Made by a program: the position numbers and the translations under genes
Assembly (NCBI RefSeq): GCF_000425305.1
Contig: NZ_AUDE01000021.1
Span: 1 to 64,000 of the forward strand
Source: Psychroserpens burtonensis DSM 12212
GTDB taxonomy: Bacteria > Bacteroidota > Bacteroidia > Flavobacteriales > Flavobacteriaceae
DNA length: 64,000 nt
Direction of reading: 5' to 3'
Part shown: piece after piece, positions 6,518 through 15,942 of the stretch
How the letters are laid out: each line of letters starts with the position of its first letter
How positions within the stretch are numbered: the stretch's first letter is position 1
Notes under the pieces: generated by a model
The model's input: the letters and a program-made list of their open reading frames with translations, nothing else
Told to the model about the DNA's origin: nothing
The model's database searches: none

Positions 6518-7888
6518 TTAAAACCCAATAATCAATCCTGAGAGCACAAAAAACAGGTAAATACCGAGGATGTCATTACTGGTTGTAATAAATGGTCCTG
6601 TCGCGATTGCTGGATCAATTCCTCGCTTATCCAAGATGATAGGGACAAACGTCCCAACAAGGGCTGCAACAACAATAACAGACATCATTGACACTGCTAT
6701 TGCTAGACTTTCAGTAGTGTCTTGACCAATAATAAAACCGAAAAGAATCACCAATAACGCCAATACAAACCCGTTAATAAGACTTAATCCAACTTCTTTT
6801 AATAATCGACTACCCATGCTTCCTTTGACGTTATCATTGGCAATACCTTGTACAATAATTGCGCTAGATTGTACGCCTACGTTTCCAGCCATCGCAGCGA
6901 TTAATGGTGTATAGAAAAAGAGTGATGGTACGGTTTCCATGATATTTTCATAGCCTTTCATAATAAACACACTTCCGAGCCCTCCAAAAAGCCCTAAAAC
7001 AAGCCACGGCAATCGTGCTCTAGTAAGTTCTAAAATACTATCATCTGCCTCAACATCACCAGTAAGACCTGCAGCCATTTGGTAATCTTTTTCAGCTTCT
7101 TCCTTTAATACATCAACGATATCATCAATGGTGATTCGACCTAAAAGGGTCTGATTATCATCCACAACAGGAATGGCTTCTAAATCATATTTAGCCATGA
7201 CTTTAGCAACAACCTCTAAGTCATCATTGACATTAACTGAGTCCACCGTGTCTTTAGAAATATCTGAAATTTTTTGATCACTTTTGGCTACAATTAAATC
7301 TTTAAGCGATAAGCGCCCTATGAGTTTTTCTTCCTTATTTACAACATAAATGGAGTGCACTCTTGTAACTTCTTTAGCTTGACCTCTAATGCGACGTAAA
7401 CAACCACCCACTGTCCAAGTTTCATAAACTTTTACAAGCTCTTTGGCCATCAAGCTACCTGCTGTATCTTCTTCGTAAGCTAATAACTCTGTAATTTCAT
7501 CACGATGCTCTTCGTCTTCAATTTTAGAGATGACTTCTGCTTGCCGATTTTCAGGCAGCTCTGCAATCATATCTGCAGCATCATCGGTATCGAGTTCTTC
7601 AACTTCTTCGGCAATTTCTTTTGCTGATAAGTTTTTAAGTACTTTTTCTCTGATATCCTCATCTAATTCCATGAGGATTTCTGAGGTGATTTCAGAATCA
7701 AGTAGTTTTATAACATAAACAGAATCTTCTAAATCTAGTTCATCAAGAATCTCTGCAACATCTGCGAAGTGAAATTCGTTAAGCACTCTCTTGAGCTCCT
7801 TATCGTCTTTATTTTCAACGCAAAGTTCAACCTGCTCTATGAGCTCATCTGTAAGTTCAAATTGACTATTTTCTCTTTCTAAGATCAT
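6518..7888 (-). CDS. mgtE: Magnesium transporter MgtE
   Basis: A 456-residue inner-membrane Mg2+ channel. Residues about 1-130 form the acidic superhelical N domain (repeated LDELDLEDS, LMELDEDIRE, VEELDTDDAADMIAELPENRQ). Two CBS domains follow at about 135-260 (MAKELVKVYETWTVG, VNVNDDLEVVAKVMAKYDLEAIPVVDD). The C-terminal third has five membrane helices with the pore signature GNVGVQSSAI and ending in FVLSGLIIGF. In the family, Mg2+ binding between the N and CBS domains closes the channel, so activity is self-regulated. It is 39 bases downstream of rsmA and probably shares its transcript. Confidence 0.95.
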   Translation of the reverse strand: MILERENSQFELTDELIEQVELCVENKDDKELKRVLNEFHFADVAEILDELDLEDSVYVIKLLDSEITSEILMELDEDIREKVLKNLSAKEIAEEVEELDTDDAADMIAELPENRQAEVISKIEDEEHRDEITELLAYEEDTAGSLMAKELVKVYETWTVGGCLRRIRGQAKEVTRVHSIYVVNKEEKLIGRLSLKDLIVAKSDQKISDISKDTVDSVNVNDDLEVVAKVMAKYDLEAIPVVDDNQTLLGRITIDDIVDVLKEEAEKDYQMAAGLTGDVEADDSILELTRARLPWLVLGLFGGLGSVFIMKGYENIMETVPSLFFYTPLIAAMAGNVGVQSSAIIVQGIANDNVKGSMGSRLLKEVGLSLINGFVLALLVILFGFIIGQDTTESLAIAVSMMSVIVVAALVGTFVPIILDKRGIDPAIATGPFITTSNDILGIYLFFVLSGLIIGF

Positions 7889-7927
7889 GAGGTTTTGAAG
7901 TTTCTCTCCGCCAAAAGTGACGCGTTT

Positions 7928-8722
7928 TTAATCTTGATTCTCATCGTTTTCAACCAGTAGCGTTAATTCTAAAAATGCATCTACGCTTAGTTGTTCTGGA
8001 CGTTTGTCAAAGATAGCATTTGCTTTTAAATTATCTGAAAGATTAAAACTTTTTAAACTGTTACGTAACGTTTTTCTACGTTGTTGAAATGCCGTTTTCA
8101 CAACTCTAAAAAACAACTTTTCATCAACTGGTAATATAAAGTTCTTTTTTCTTTTAAGTCTTAAAACACCAGAGTCTACTCTTGGTGGAGGAATAAAAAC
8201 CGTTGGCGGTACTGTAAACAAATACTCAGCCTCATAAAAAGCCTGAACTAAGACTGACATGATTCCATATACTTTTGAACCTTCTTTTGAGCAAATACGT
8301 GCTGCCACTTCTTTTTGAAACATTCCTGAAAATTCAGGGATTTGCTCACGCATTTCTAAAGTTTTAAACACAATTTGTGTTGAAATATTATAGGGAAAAT
8401 TACCAATGACAGCAAACGGTTCATCCTTAAATACCTCTGTTAAATCATACTTTAAGAAATCCTCTTCATAAACACGATCTGCTAAATTAAGATAGTTGGC
8501 TTTGAGATATTCTACAGACTCCCTATCGATTTCTATAACATGGGTTTTAATGTCTTTTTTAAGTAAGTATTTTGTCAAAACGCCAGTTCCGGGACCAATT
8601 TCTAGAACTTGTTTATAACCTTCTAAGGTTAAAGTATCTGCTATATCTTTAGCGATATTCTCATCATTTAAAAAATGTTGTCCTAAATGTTTTTTTGCTC
8701 TTACTTGATGGTTATTTGACAC
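7928..8722 (-). CDS. rsmA: 16S rRNA dimethyladenosine transferase
   Basis: A 264-residue KsgA/RsmA enzyme that dimethylates two adjacent adenosines at the 3' end of 16S rRNA during small-subunit maturation. It shows [16 protein letters not shown] at the N-terminus, SAM motif [17 protein letters not shown], the acidic EIDRE of motif II, and motif IV as NFPYNIS (usually NLPYNIS). The C-terminal helical domain contains [13 protein letters not shown]. It starts one base after the DUF4286 gene stops and is followed closely by mgtE, so the three genes look like one operon. Confidence 0.96.
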   Translation of the reverse strand: MSNNHQVRAKKHLGQHFLNDENIAKDIADTLTLEGYKQVLEIGPGTGVLTKYLLKKDIKTHVIEIDRESVEYLKANYLNLADRVYEEDFLKYDLTEVFKDEPFAVIGNFPYNISTQIVFKTLEMREQIPEFSGMFQKEVAARICSKEGSKVYGIMSVLVQAFYEAEYLFTVPPTVFIPPPRVDSGVLRLKRKKNFILPVDEKLFFRVVKTAFQQRRKTLRNSLKSFNLSDNLKANAIFDKRPEQLSVDAFLELTLLVENDENQD

Positions 8723-8723
8723 C

Positions 8724-9050
8724 TTATTTAAATTTTACGTTATACTCATCTACAATTTGAAGTTCTGTTCTAAATGCTAACATTTTATCTGCAAATTTCT
8801 TTAGACCTTCTTGACGTAGCCTATCTGCATCTTCTTTATAATACGCATCTAATGCTTCTCTTGAGTAGGAGCGAAATTGAATGGAGTACGTTTTTCCTTC
8901 CATCTCTTCTTCTACTAATACCCGAGAAAACGTTGCTTTTTCAAATTTCCCAGTGCCTAATACCTGCGGAATATGTTCAGTCTTCATCCATTCTAACCAT
9001 TCGTCATGTGCCGAATCGTCAATATTTACTGTGATGTTGTATATAATCAT
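8724..9050 (-). CDS. DUF4286 family protein
   Basis: A 108-residue cytoplasmic protein with the family signatures [21 protein letters not shown] at the start, [20 protein letters not shown] in the middle and [20 protein letters not shown] later. The predicted ferredoxin-like alpha-beta fold resembles dimeric barrel proteins. No function is established. Its position directly before rsmA, with one base between stop and start, is the usual flavobacterial arrangement and suggests a role or at least co-expression with ribosome maturation. Confidence 0.85.
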   Translation of the reverse strand: MIIYNITVNIDDSAHDEWLEWMKTEHIPQVLGTGKFEKATFSRVLVEEEMEGKTYSIQFRSYSREALDAYYKEDADRLRQEGLKKFADKMLAFRTELQIVDEYNVKFK

Positions 9051-9536
9051 ACTTTGTTGTTTGACTGATGTTGGTCGTCGTTAAGTTATTTTTTGTAGAG
9101 TTGTTGCGACATTGACTTTTTGTCCATAACAAAAATAGCCTTCTTAGAAAACCAATAACGCTCTGAGTATCTCTGTGCATCTCTACGAATCACTGAATCA
9201 CAACTAACCTCTAAATTTATATCGTTTTTTTTGCAAATAACAGAAGTTCTTTGTCATCATCAAAGAGTTTTACTGTTTTTTGGTAAGATACCTCTAATTT
9301 TCCAAAAGGGTAATAGACCTTTTTTTTATTGAACGTGTAATTGAAAAGATGGTTTTTATCCTAAATCCGTTTTTTGCCAAGTTTCATGATTTTACTGTTG
9401 CTTCGTATGCCTAACCTTTGCCATAATACTCTTGAAGCATTTAACACTTAATATCCACGTGCCCTAAATTGTCGCGTTTTAGTAATAAGCAAGCTCCAAT
9501 AGTTTTTAGGTCTTCTGCTTTGACTTGCTTTTTATA
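9051..9536. other. Decayed sequence, possibly a broken minus-strand gene
   Basis: No intact ORF exists, but two stretches on the minus strand read like protein: one near 9215-9350 encoding KKKVYYPFGKLEVSYQKTVK and LFDDDKELLLFAKK, and one near 9441-9563 encoding NYDFDYYKKQVKAEDLKTIG and ACLLLKRDNLGHVDIKC before a stop. They lie in different frames and are broken by stops. I infer a heavily eroded gene whose family I do not recognise; the second stretch runs into the tandem duplication that follows. Confidence 0.35.
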
Positions 9537-10060
9537 ATAGTCAAAATCATAGTTTTCATGGCATGTGAGTTGGTTGTTTCTTATGAGCGCTGCTGCTGAT
9601 TCAACAGTTTTGATATTGCGATTCCTATGCCTTTAAGCCAGCCATGTATATTAATTCTAGACTGAATGCTGCATCATCTGTTGTGATCTTGGAGAGGATT
9701 AGACGGTTGGTTTGGGCTATTTGCCTTTTGGTATTGAGTTATATTGTTGTATGTAAAGTCTATCGAAATTGTTGGTGGAAAACACCAACAATGGCTTGAT
9801 AGTCAAAATCATAGTTTTCATGGCATGTGAGTTGGTTGTTTCTTATGAGCGCTGCTGCTGATTCAACAGTTTTGATATTGCGATTCCTATGCCTTTAAGC
9901 CAGCCATGTATATTAATTCTAGACTGAATGCTGCATCATCTGTTGTGATCTTGGAGAGGATTAGACGGTTGGTTTGGGCTATTTGCCTTTTGGTATTGAG
10001 TTATATTGTTGTATGTAAAGTCTATCGAAATTGTTGGTGGAAAACACCAACAATGGCTTG
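9537..10060. repeat. Perfect 262-bp tandem duplication
   Basis: Bases 9537-9798 and 9799-10060 are identical along their whole length on inspection, with no spacer. The unit is non-coding and contains at its end a hairpin (ATTGTTGGTG-GAAAA-CACCAACAAT). The perfect identity means the duplication is recent or maintained by recombination. Short ORFs in the second copy are chance products of the repeat. Confidence 0.9.
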
Positions 10061-10150
10061 GAATTGTTGGGTTGTTTGGACAGTGAACTGAAACTGTTGG
10101 TAAAAAAAACCAACAGTGGCTGGGAATTGTTGGTGGAAAACACCAACAGT
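9768..10150. repeat. Four copies of a GTTGGTG...CACCAAC hairpin
   Basis: Near-identical stem-loops occur at 9768-9792, 10030-10054, 10093-10117 and 10126-10150, each with a 9-10-bp stem, an A-rich 5-7-base loop and a following TGGCTTGGA or TGGCTGGGA. Two copies belong to the 262-bp duplication and two follow as an irregular array. Their function is unknown; they may be intergenic mobile or structural elements. Confidence 0.75.
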
Positions 10151-10188
10151 GGCTTGGAGCACCAATCCATGCCAATCTGTTTTTGTGG

Positions 10189-10872
10189 TTAGTTTTTTAA
10201 TTCCAACTTTAAATATGTAACCTCTTTTGTGCAATCACTATGAAATTGAGACTCAAGTTTCAAATAGTAACTATTTCCCGATACTTTAGATTCTTTAGTT
10301 CTCCAATCTTGAATTCCGATAACGTATTGTTCTTTCGTTTTTAAATCTGTCATTGCAATTTCTTCTTCTCCATAATAATTTGAGTAAGAAATGGCTGTTT
10401 CTCCATTTGCCGTTAATGGTTTTCCCATTTTAAAGAAGGTTGACCCATCTTCCAAGTCAACTGATAGGAATCCCCAATACTCATACCAAATAGTTTCAAT
10501 TAAAGCATATCCACAATAAACACCTTTGATTGTATCATCTGAATGTTCCTTTGTTTGAATTTTATTTTTACACACTTTTACATCAATCGCTTTAATTTCA
10601 AGTGTCTTGTTGAGATTTGCAGAGAAGAGGTAACAAGAATCTTTAAGCCTAAATATTTCTGGATATTTTTTAGTGAGATTTTGTTCAGATATTATTGCCA
10701 ACTCAATAAATTCTTTTGGAACATCTTTTATCTGTTGATATTCAGATTTCTCAATAAGTGTAATCTCTGCATTAAGGGAGTTTGATACATTCTGGGTTTC
10801 AAAATCATAATTTTGAGCCGAAGACATCTGGACAATAGCGATTGCAAATATTAAAATCAGTCTCAAATTCAT
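10189..10872 (-). CDS. Secreted protein of unknown function
   Basis: Starting at the ATG at 10872 gives 227 residues with a clear signal peptide (MNLRLILIFAIAIVQMSSAQ, cleavage after Ala or before Gln). The start seven codons upstream would put polar residues before it and is less likely. The mature part is mixed alpha/beta with a polar composition and two short Cys-containing segments; no domain is recognised. It follows the TPR gene by 23 bases on the same strand and may be co-transcribed with it. Confidence 0.65.
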   Translation of the reverse strand: MNLRLILIFAIAIVQMSSAQNYDFETQNVSNSLNAEITLIEKSEYQQIKDVPKEFIELAIISEQNLTKKYPEIFRLKDSCYLFSANLNKTLEIKAIDVKVCKNKIQTKEHSDDTIKGVYCGYALIETIWYEYWGFLSVDLEDGSTFFKMGKPLTANGETAISYSNYYGEEEIAMTDLKTKEQYVIGIQDWRTKESKVSGNSYYLKLESQFHSDCTKEVTYLKLELKN

Positions 10873-10895
10873 GGAATTACTCAATATAACCAAGA

Positions 10896-12671
10896 CTAGT
10901 TTATCGCATCTCCGCGCAGCATCCTAAAGCGTTTTCTGGCTTCGATAAAATAAATACTATCTTCGTGATTAAAGATGATTTTCTCATAGAGGTCTTTTGC
11001 TTTTTCCGGCTGTGCTAATTGATTTTGGTAGAGTTCTGCCAAATAGAAATGCGCATCATCTGCCAGAATCTCGTCTCTATAATTAGCTATGATATATTCG
11101 TAAGCAGCAACCGCTTTATCTAGTTGTTTGGTTTTCTCATAGAGTTTAGCTTGCATATATAGTGCTTGGTCTTCTATAGATTCGCCTTTATGTTCTTTTA
11201 GAATTTTATCTAAAAGCATAATGGCCTCTTCGCTTTTGTTTTGAAATGACATCAAGTCTGCTTTTGCATACAAGTTCAAAGCGGTTTGTAATGAGTCCTC
11301 ATCTTTATTATCTGAAATAAGTAGCTTTAATTCTAAAGCGTCATTAGCAATTAACTGAGACGTGGAAGCCTTCAAAATTTTTAGTTGTGATTCTGCCCAC
11401 TCAAAATCACCTTTGTAATAACTCGTCTTGGCGACTTTGAACCTCGCTTCTTGAGAGATTGTACTGTTTTTAAGATTAGCTTGTATTTGTGTGTAATAAA
11501 TCAAGGCTTCATTAAATCGCTCTTGAAATACTAATATGTCTCCCAACTTCAGCTTAACGGTTGCTTCTTGGAAGTTAGACAAATTCAATTTCAGACTCTT
11601 TTTCAAGAAATCACTAGCGTCCTTTGGTTGCTGTTGGTTGAAAGCTAGAAAATTTCCGTAGGCAATCTGAAGCGCAATCGTTTGCTCATATATACCATAT
11701 TTATCAAATAAAATATTAAATTTTTCATCAATCTCTTCAAGCTTCTCTTTGTCTGCGTTTTCAATCTCAATTTCAAGCATGTATTGATTGGCTGTCAATT
11801 TGGTATTGATATCTTGAGAATTATCTAAGACAAATTCAAAAATAGAATTAGCACTATTATAATCTTTCTGCTTTACGGTTGTTAAAGCCAGATCAAGAAT
11901 ACGACTCAAACTCTCTTGATCCCTGCGATACAAAGCTTTTTCTTGTATAAATGCTTTATTATATTCTTTTTGCTGGATGTATAACCAGCTCAACATATCA
12001 TTCCAGTGTGGTTGCGGATTGGACTGCGCCTTTTTAAGAAGAAGCGTTCTTAAAATAAAATTGTTTTCGTTCTCTTTATTCTCTGACACAAAATCACTAA
12101 ACGCTCGTTTTGCTGTGTTAAGAAAACTGGGTTTAGCTTCTATGTAATCTAAATAGTTTGAGAATAATAGTTCAATATTTCCTTGTTCTCCATAAATGCG
12201 AGCAATTTGCATATTAAAATTGAGGTCTGGATTTAATTCCATTCCTTTTTTGTAAGCGACTAAGGCTTCTTCTAATAGAGAATGGTCTTCAAATTTTTTA
12301 GCAATCCCGTAGGTATAGGTCGGCCTCTCTTCTACCATTTGTATGGCTTCTTTATAGTACTTGTTAGCCAAATCTAGACTATCTTTAAGTTGGTAGTTAT
12401 ATCCCAGCTCTACTAATAAAGGCGGATATTTAATTTCTTTCATGCGCTGCAAAATTTGCACTTGAGCCTCATCATATCTTTCTAATTGCTGCAGTGTTTC
12501 AATAATTTTATAGATGTATTTAGAGCTTTTTTTATTCTCGTTTAATTTTTGGTAAGAAATCAATGCTTTATCAAATTCACCACGCTTAAAATAGTCATCG
12601 GCTAATTGCTCGCTTTGCGAGAACAGAAGACCGTATGATAAAAAGACTAAACATATTATTATTTGACGCAT
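10896..12671 (-). CDS. Secreted tetratricopeptide-repeat protein
   Basis: From the ATG at 12671 the product has 591 residues and begins with a signal peptide (MRQIIICLVFLSYGLLFSQ). The rest is a long chain of 34-residue TPR units (for example DDYFKRGEFDKALISYQKL, ALVAYKKGMELNPDLNFNMQ, DKAVAAYEYIIANYRDEI), ending with YbgF-like repeats. TPR solenoids bind peptides and build complexes, and similar periplasmic proteins in this phylum work in envelope or gliding machinery; no specific role can be assigned. The twelve-codon extension in the ORF upstream of 12671 lacks signal character, which is why I chose the later start. Confidence 0.85.
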   Translation of the reverse strand: MRQIIICLVFLSYGLLFSQSEQLADDYFKRGEFDKALISYQKLNENKKSSKYIYKIIETLQQLERYDEAQVQILQRMKEIKYPPLLVELGYNYQLKDSLDLANKYYKEAIQMVEERPTYTYGIAKKFEDHSLLEEALVAYKKGMELNPDLNFNMQIARIYGEQGNIELLFSNYLDYIEAKPSFLNTAKRAFSDFVSENKENENNFILRTLLLKKAQSNPQPHWNDMLSWLYIQQKEYNKAFIQEKALYRRDQESLSRILDLALTTVKQKDYNSANSIFEFVLDNSQDINTKLTANQYMLEIEIENADKEKLEEIDEKFNILFDKYGIYEQTIALQIAYGNFLAFNQQQPKDASDFLKKSLKLNLSNFQEATVKLKLGDILVFQERFNEALIYYTQIQANLKNSTISQEARFKVAKTSYYKGDFEWAESQLKILKASTSQLIANDALELKLLISDNKDEDSLQTALNLYAKADLMSFQNKSEEAIMLLDKILKEHKGESIEDQALYMQAKLYEKTKQLDKAVAAYEYIIANYRDEILADDAHFYLAELYQNQLAQPEKAKDLYEKIIFNHEDSIYFIEARKRFRMLRGDAIN

Positions 12672-12944
12672 ATTAGATTTTAATTTATGTAAATATAATG
12701 AACTCATCTTCGCTTTTTATTCCTTCTAAAAAATGACATAAATCTGCCCATATTTTAACTATTTTATGAGGTATAGCGATGAAATACCTTTCAAAAATAG
12801 TTTTATCTGAACAGATTTATCCTAATTTTCGGTTAAAAATTAAAAGTCAATACACGCAATAAGGAGATATTGTGACTGTTTTTATAATTAATTCGCTAAA
12901 TCTTTATTAATATATGTCATCCCCCTTATTTCATTTAGATTGGA

Positions 12945-12976
12945 ACAAAAAATGCCTAAACTTACGTTTAGGCATT
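12945..12976 (-). terminator. Rho-independent terminator (minus strand)
   Basis: An 11-bp perfect stem, AATGCCTAAAC/GTTTAGGCATT, with loop TTAC is followed on the minus strand by TTTTTTG. It lies downstream of serS and of the tiny ORF at 13070-13138. Confidence 0.8.
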
Positions 12977-13069
12977 ACCGACAAAATAAATGTGCTATTA
13001 ATCTATTTTTTACAAAAATGATTCAGTTATTCTGCTTGGCATTTTTAAATATTTTATATCAAATAGGTT

Positions 13070-13138
13070 TTAAAAGAAAACTTTACTTGCTAAAACAATC
13101 AGTACAACGAGTAGGACTATGCGTTTTATATTTTTCAT
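13070..13138 (-). CDS. Candidate 22-residue membrane peptide
   Basis: In the gene-poor gap between serS and the terminator at 12945-12976, a minus-strand ATG at 13138 opens a 22-codon frame beginning MKNIKRIVLLVVLIVLASKV. It has a basic N-terminus and a single hydrophobic helix, the pattern of small membrane peptides. The spacer before the terminator is otherwise non-coding, and the terminator gives the unit a natural end. It is short enough to be chance, so the call is tentative. The rest of the 12708-13276 gap shows nothing else. Confidence 0.35.
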   Translation of the reverse strand: MKNIKRIVLLVVLIVLASKVFF

Positions 13139-13276
13139 GATTAAGTAGGTTTGTTCAAATTTGGAAATCTAATCTCTTAATTTAAATCCATAAAACAAAG
13201 AAAAAAGCTATAAAATCGTTGAATAACGTCTTTTTTTAGCGTTTAAACGATATTCAAATGTGGTTTTCCTACAAAA

Positions 13277-14545
13277 TTAAATTTTATCGAATCCTGTATA
13301 TGGAATTAAAACCTCTGGAATATTGATACCATCTTCGGTTTGGTTGTTCTCTAGAATACCTGCTAAAACTCGAGGTAGAGCCAAAGAGCTTCCATTTAAA
13401 GTATGCGCCAATTCATTTTTACCGTTACTATTTTTAAAACGTAATCGTAAACGATTTGCTTGGTAAGACTCAAAATTAGAAACACTAGAAATTTCTAACC
13501 AACGGTCTTGAGCAGTAGAAAATAATTCAAAATCATAAGTCAATGCAGCAGGAAAACCTGTATCTCCACCGCACAGACGTAAGATTCTATAGGGTAGTTT
13601 TAATTCATTTAAAATTTCTTTTACATGATCAATCATGCCATCAAAAGCTTTATAAGAATTATCAGGATGCTCCACACGAATAATTTCAACTTTATCAAAT
13701 TGGTGTAGTCTATTTAATCCGCGCACATGAGCACCATAACTTCCAGCTTCTCGTCTAAAACACGGTGTGTATCCAGTAATACCTATTGGCAAATCACTTT
13801 CAGCTAATAACACATCTCTAAACACATTAGTTCCTGGAACCTCTGCAGTTGGAATTAAATATAAATCGTCACGAGAGTCATGGTACATTTGTCCTTCTTT
13901 ATCTGGTAATTGACCTGTACCGTAACAAGAGGCTTCATTTACTAGAAGAGGCAATTGATATTCAGTATATCCAGCATTTGTGTTTTTATCTAAAAAGTAC
14001 GCAATTAATGCCCGCTGTAATCTCGCACCTTTTCCTTTGTAAACAGGAAAACCTGCACCTGCTATTTTGTTACCAAGTTCAAAATCGATAATATCATATT
14101 TCTTAGCTAATTCCCAATGTGGTAATGCGCCTTCATGAAGTTTCGGAATCTCACCTTCACTAAAAATTTCTTCGTTGTCTTCTTCAGAATTCCCTTTAAG
14201 AACACTCTCATGAGGTACATTTGGAATCTTGTATAACAAATTAGTAAGCTCGTCTGACTTAGCATTTAGTTGATCACCTAACGTTTTGGAATCCTGTTTA
14301 AGTATCGCTATTTTTTCTTTTAAAATATTCGCATGAGTAGCTTTCCCAGATTTATAGAGGATTCCAATTTCTTTTGAAATGGCATTAGATTCTGCAAGCG
14401 TATTATCTAATTCTGTTTGTAATTGTTTACGCTCTTCATCAAAGGATATAGCATCATCAACCATTTGTGTGGCATCTATATTTCGTTTAGCCAAACCTGT
14501 AATAATGTCTTCTCTGTGTTCTCTAATAAAAGCAACTTGTAACAT
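13277..14545 (-). CDS. serS: Seryl-tRNA synthetase
   Basis: A 422-residue class II synthetase that charges tRNA-Ser. Residues about 1-110 form the long antiparallel coiled-coil tRNA-binding arm (rich in Glu, Lys and Gln, ending NLLYKIPNVPHESV). The catalytic domain shows GTGQLPDKEGQMY, LIPTAEVPGTNVFRD, motif 2 FRREAGSYGAHVRGLNRLHQ and motif 3 NGSSLALPRVLAGILEN. Its length and end (NIPEVLIPYTGFDKI) are normal for the enzyme. Start at 14545 matches MLQVAFIREHRE, the usual N-terminus. Confidence 0.97.
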   Translation of the reverse strand: MLQVAFIREHREDIITGLAKRNIDATQMVDDAISFDEERKQLQTELDNTLAESNAISKEIGILYKSGKATHANILKEKIAILKQDSKTLGDQLNAKSDELTNLLYKIPNVPHESVLKGNSEEDNEEIFSEGEIPKLHEGALPHWELAKKYDIIDFELGNKIAGAGFPVYKGKGARLQRALIAYFLDKNTNAGYTEYQLPLLVNEASCYGTGQLPDKEGQMYHDSRDDLYLIPTAEVPGTNVFRDVLLAESDLPIGITGYTPCFRREAGSYGAHVRGLNRLHQFDKVEIIRVEHPDNSYKAFDGMIDHVKEILNELKLPYRILRLCGGDTGFPAALTYDFELFSTAQDRWLEISSVSNFESYQANRLRLRFKNSNGKNELAHTLNGSSLALPRVLAGILENNQTEDGINIPEVLIPYTGFDKI

Positions 14546-14628
14546 GATAGTCTTATGTTTAAATTCACCTCATCATATTGATAAAGTGTATATTTTAAAA
14601 CGCCAAATTTAATACATTGACCGTTATT

Positions 14629-15942
14629 CTAGTCTAGATTTGAAGGTAAAATCCAATCATGGTGTTTAAAAGGATTCCATTTAACACTAGCGAGGTCAAC
14701 ATTGGAATCAATAAGTTGTTTTTTAGGTCTCCCATTAACGCCTACATAAGCTTTTACATAGACCTCTACAGCCATACCTTTTTTAGCGTAAACAAATTTT
14801 AAACGTTGCGCAAATTGCCACATCATATCTGGTTTACTACTCACACTTCTTATTTGTTTTTTAGTCAAATAGTCTTCTAACTTAATACGTGTTTCTAAAT
14901 GCGTGACTTTATCTACAACTCTAAAACTGGTGGTTGCACTTTTAACTCGCAACATCATTCTCCAAGATAATCTATGACCTTCTTCTGTCCATAATACATC
15001 ATCTTGTATAAAATAATGTCTTACTGGAAGTGCTATTTGAACGATAAAATATAAAACAAAGACCGTTTTAAAGACCCCTGCATGTGGCGGTATTTCTATT
15101 TTATCTTCGGAAAAAAGCGTCTTTCTTTTTAAAAATAGCTTCTGTATAAACTCAGGTTGAAAAAAGAAAACTGCAAAAGCTAAGGACAAATACGGAAAGA
15201 TACCGACCTGAAAAATAAACGAGTTAAACAAGTGGAAAAATATCGATATAAAGAATGCTACTTTCCTAGTACGGTTCCATAACAATAGAGGTATTACAAG
15301 TAAGTCGAACAGAATTCCGCCATAAGCTACCAAATAAAGCATAAACTTTTGCTGTAGCACATTTCCGACGAGAAAATAATGCTGCTTACTTTTCATTAAA
15401 AGTTCTGGCACTGTTAAATCCAGCCAATCCGGATACATCTTAGCGATGGATGCGTAGGTATATAAAATGAATAATTGTATAATAAAAACCCAGCGACACC
15501 AATTAGGCATGGAAATTCTTTTGATACTTGGATTTTGCTTAACGTCAATAGACGCATATTTATGAGCTGGTAAAACCACCATGACAGCGCTCAGAATCAT
15601 TAAAAAATAGTAATGATTATTATATGATGATTTTTGCATTAAATAGGTGGCTGCCCATAATAATGTAAAGGAGAGCATGCTTATTCTATATTTATAACCT
15701 ACCATGACGAATATCCCACAAATACCCATAATGATATAATGCGCATACATCCAATCGCCTTGAATCGCCTGTAAAAAGTCAAAGCCTATAAAATTAAAAG
15801 TGAATTCTGGTTCTACAAGTGTTCGTCTAATCCAGCCTGTGATGACTGCTCCAATGCTTTCTAGAAAGATTAAGGCTCCAAATAAAATTCTAAATACGAC
15901 AAGAGAACTATTATCTATATGTTTAAATAGAAACTTATTCAT
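14629..15942 (-). CDS. HTTM-domain (vitamin K-dependent gamma-carboxylase-like) membrane protein
   Basis: A 437-residue integral membrane protein. It starts with IDNSSLVVFRILFGALIF, contains several long hydrophobic helices, NHYYFLMILSAVMVVLPAH and QLFILYTYASIAKMYPDWL, and ends in a soluble C-terminal segment with CRWVF and RLSWRMMLRVK. This pattern is the HTTM domain shared with vertebrate gamma-glutamyl carboxylase; bacterial members are widespread in flavobacteria and their substrate is not known. It overlaps the end of ribF by eight bases, so the two are translationally coupled. Confidence 0.85.
   Translation of the reverse strand: MNKFLFKHIDNSSLVVFRILFGALIFLESIGAVITGWIRRTLVEPEFTFNFIGFDFLQAIQGDWMYAHYIIMGICGIFVMVGYKYRISMLSFTLLWAATYLMQKSSYNNHYYFLMILSAVMVVLPAHKYASIDVKQNPSIKRISMPNWCRWVFIIQLFILYTYASIAKMYPDWLDLTVPELLMKSKQHYFLVGNVLQQKFMLYLVAYGGILFDLLVIPLLLWNRTRKVAFFISIFFHLFNSFIFQVGIFPYLSLAFAVFFFQPEFIQKLFLKRKTLFSEDKIEIPPHAGVFKTVFVLYFIVQIALPVRHYFIQDDVLWTEEGHRLSWRMMLRVKSATTSFRVVDKVTHLETRIKLEDYLTKKQIRSVSSKPDMMWQFAQRLKFVYAKKGMAVEVYVKAYVGVNGRPKKQLIDSNVDLASVKWNPFKHHDWILPSNLD

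Noticed and set aside
9906-10234. Several short frames rich in Thr, Asn, Val and Phe on both strands
   Set aside because: They are produced by the tandem duplication and hairpin array and have no start context or homology.
12940-13140. 66-codon plus-strand frame between the TPR gene and serS
   Set aside because: It reads through the terminator hairpin at 12951-12976 and has no protein-like pattern; the opposite strand holds a better small ORF.
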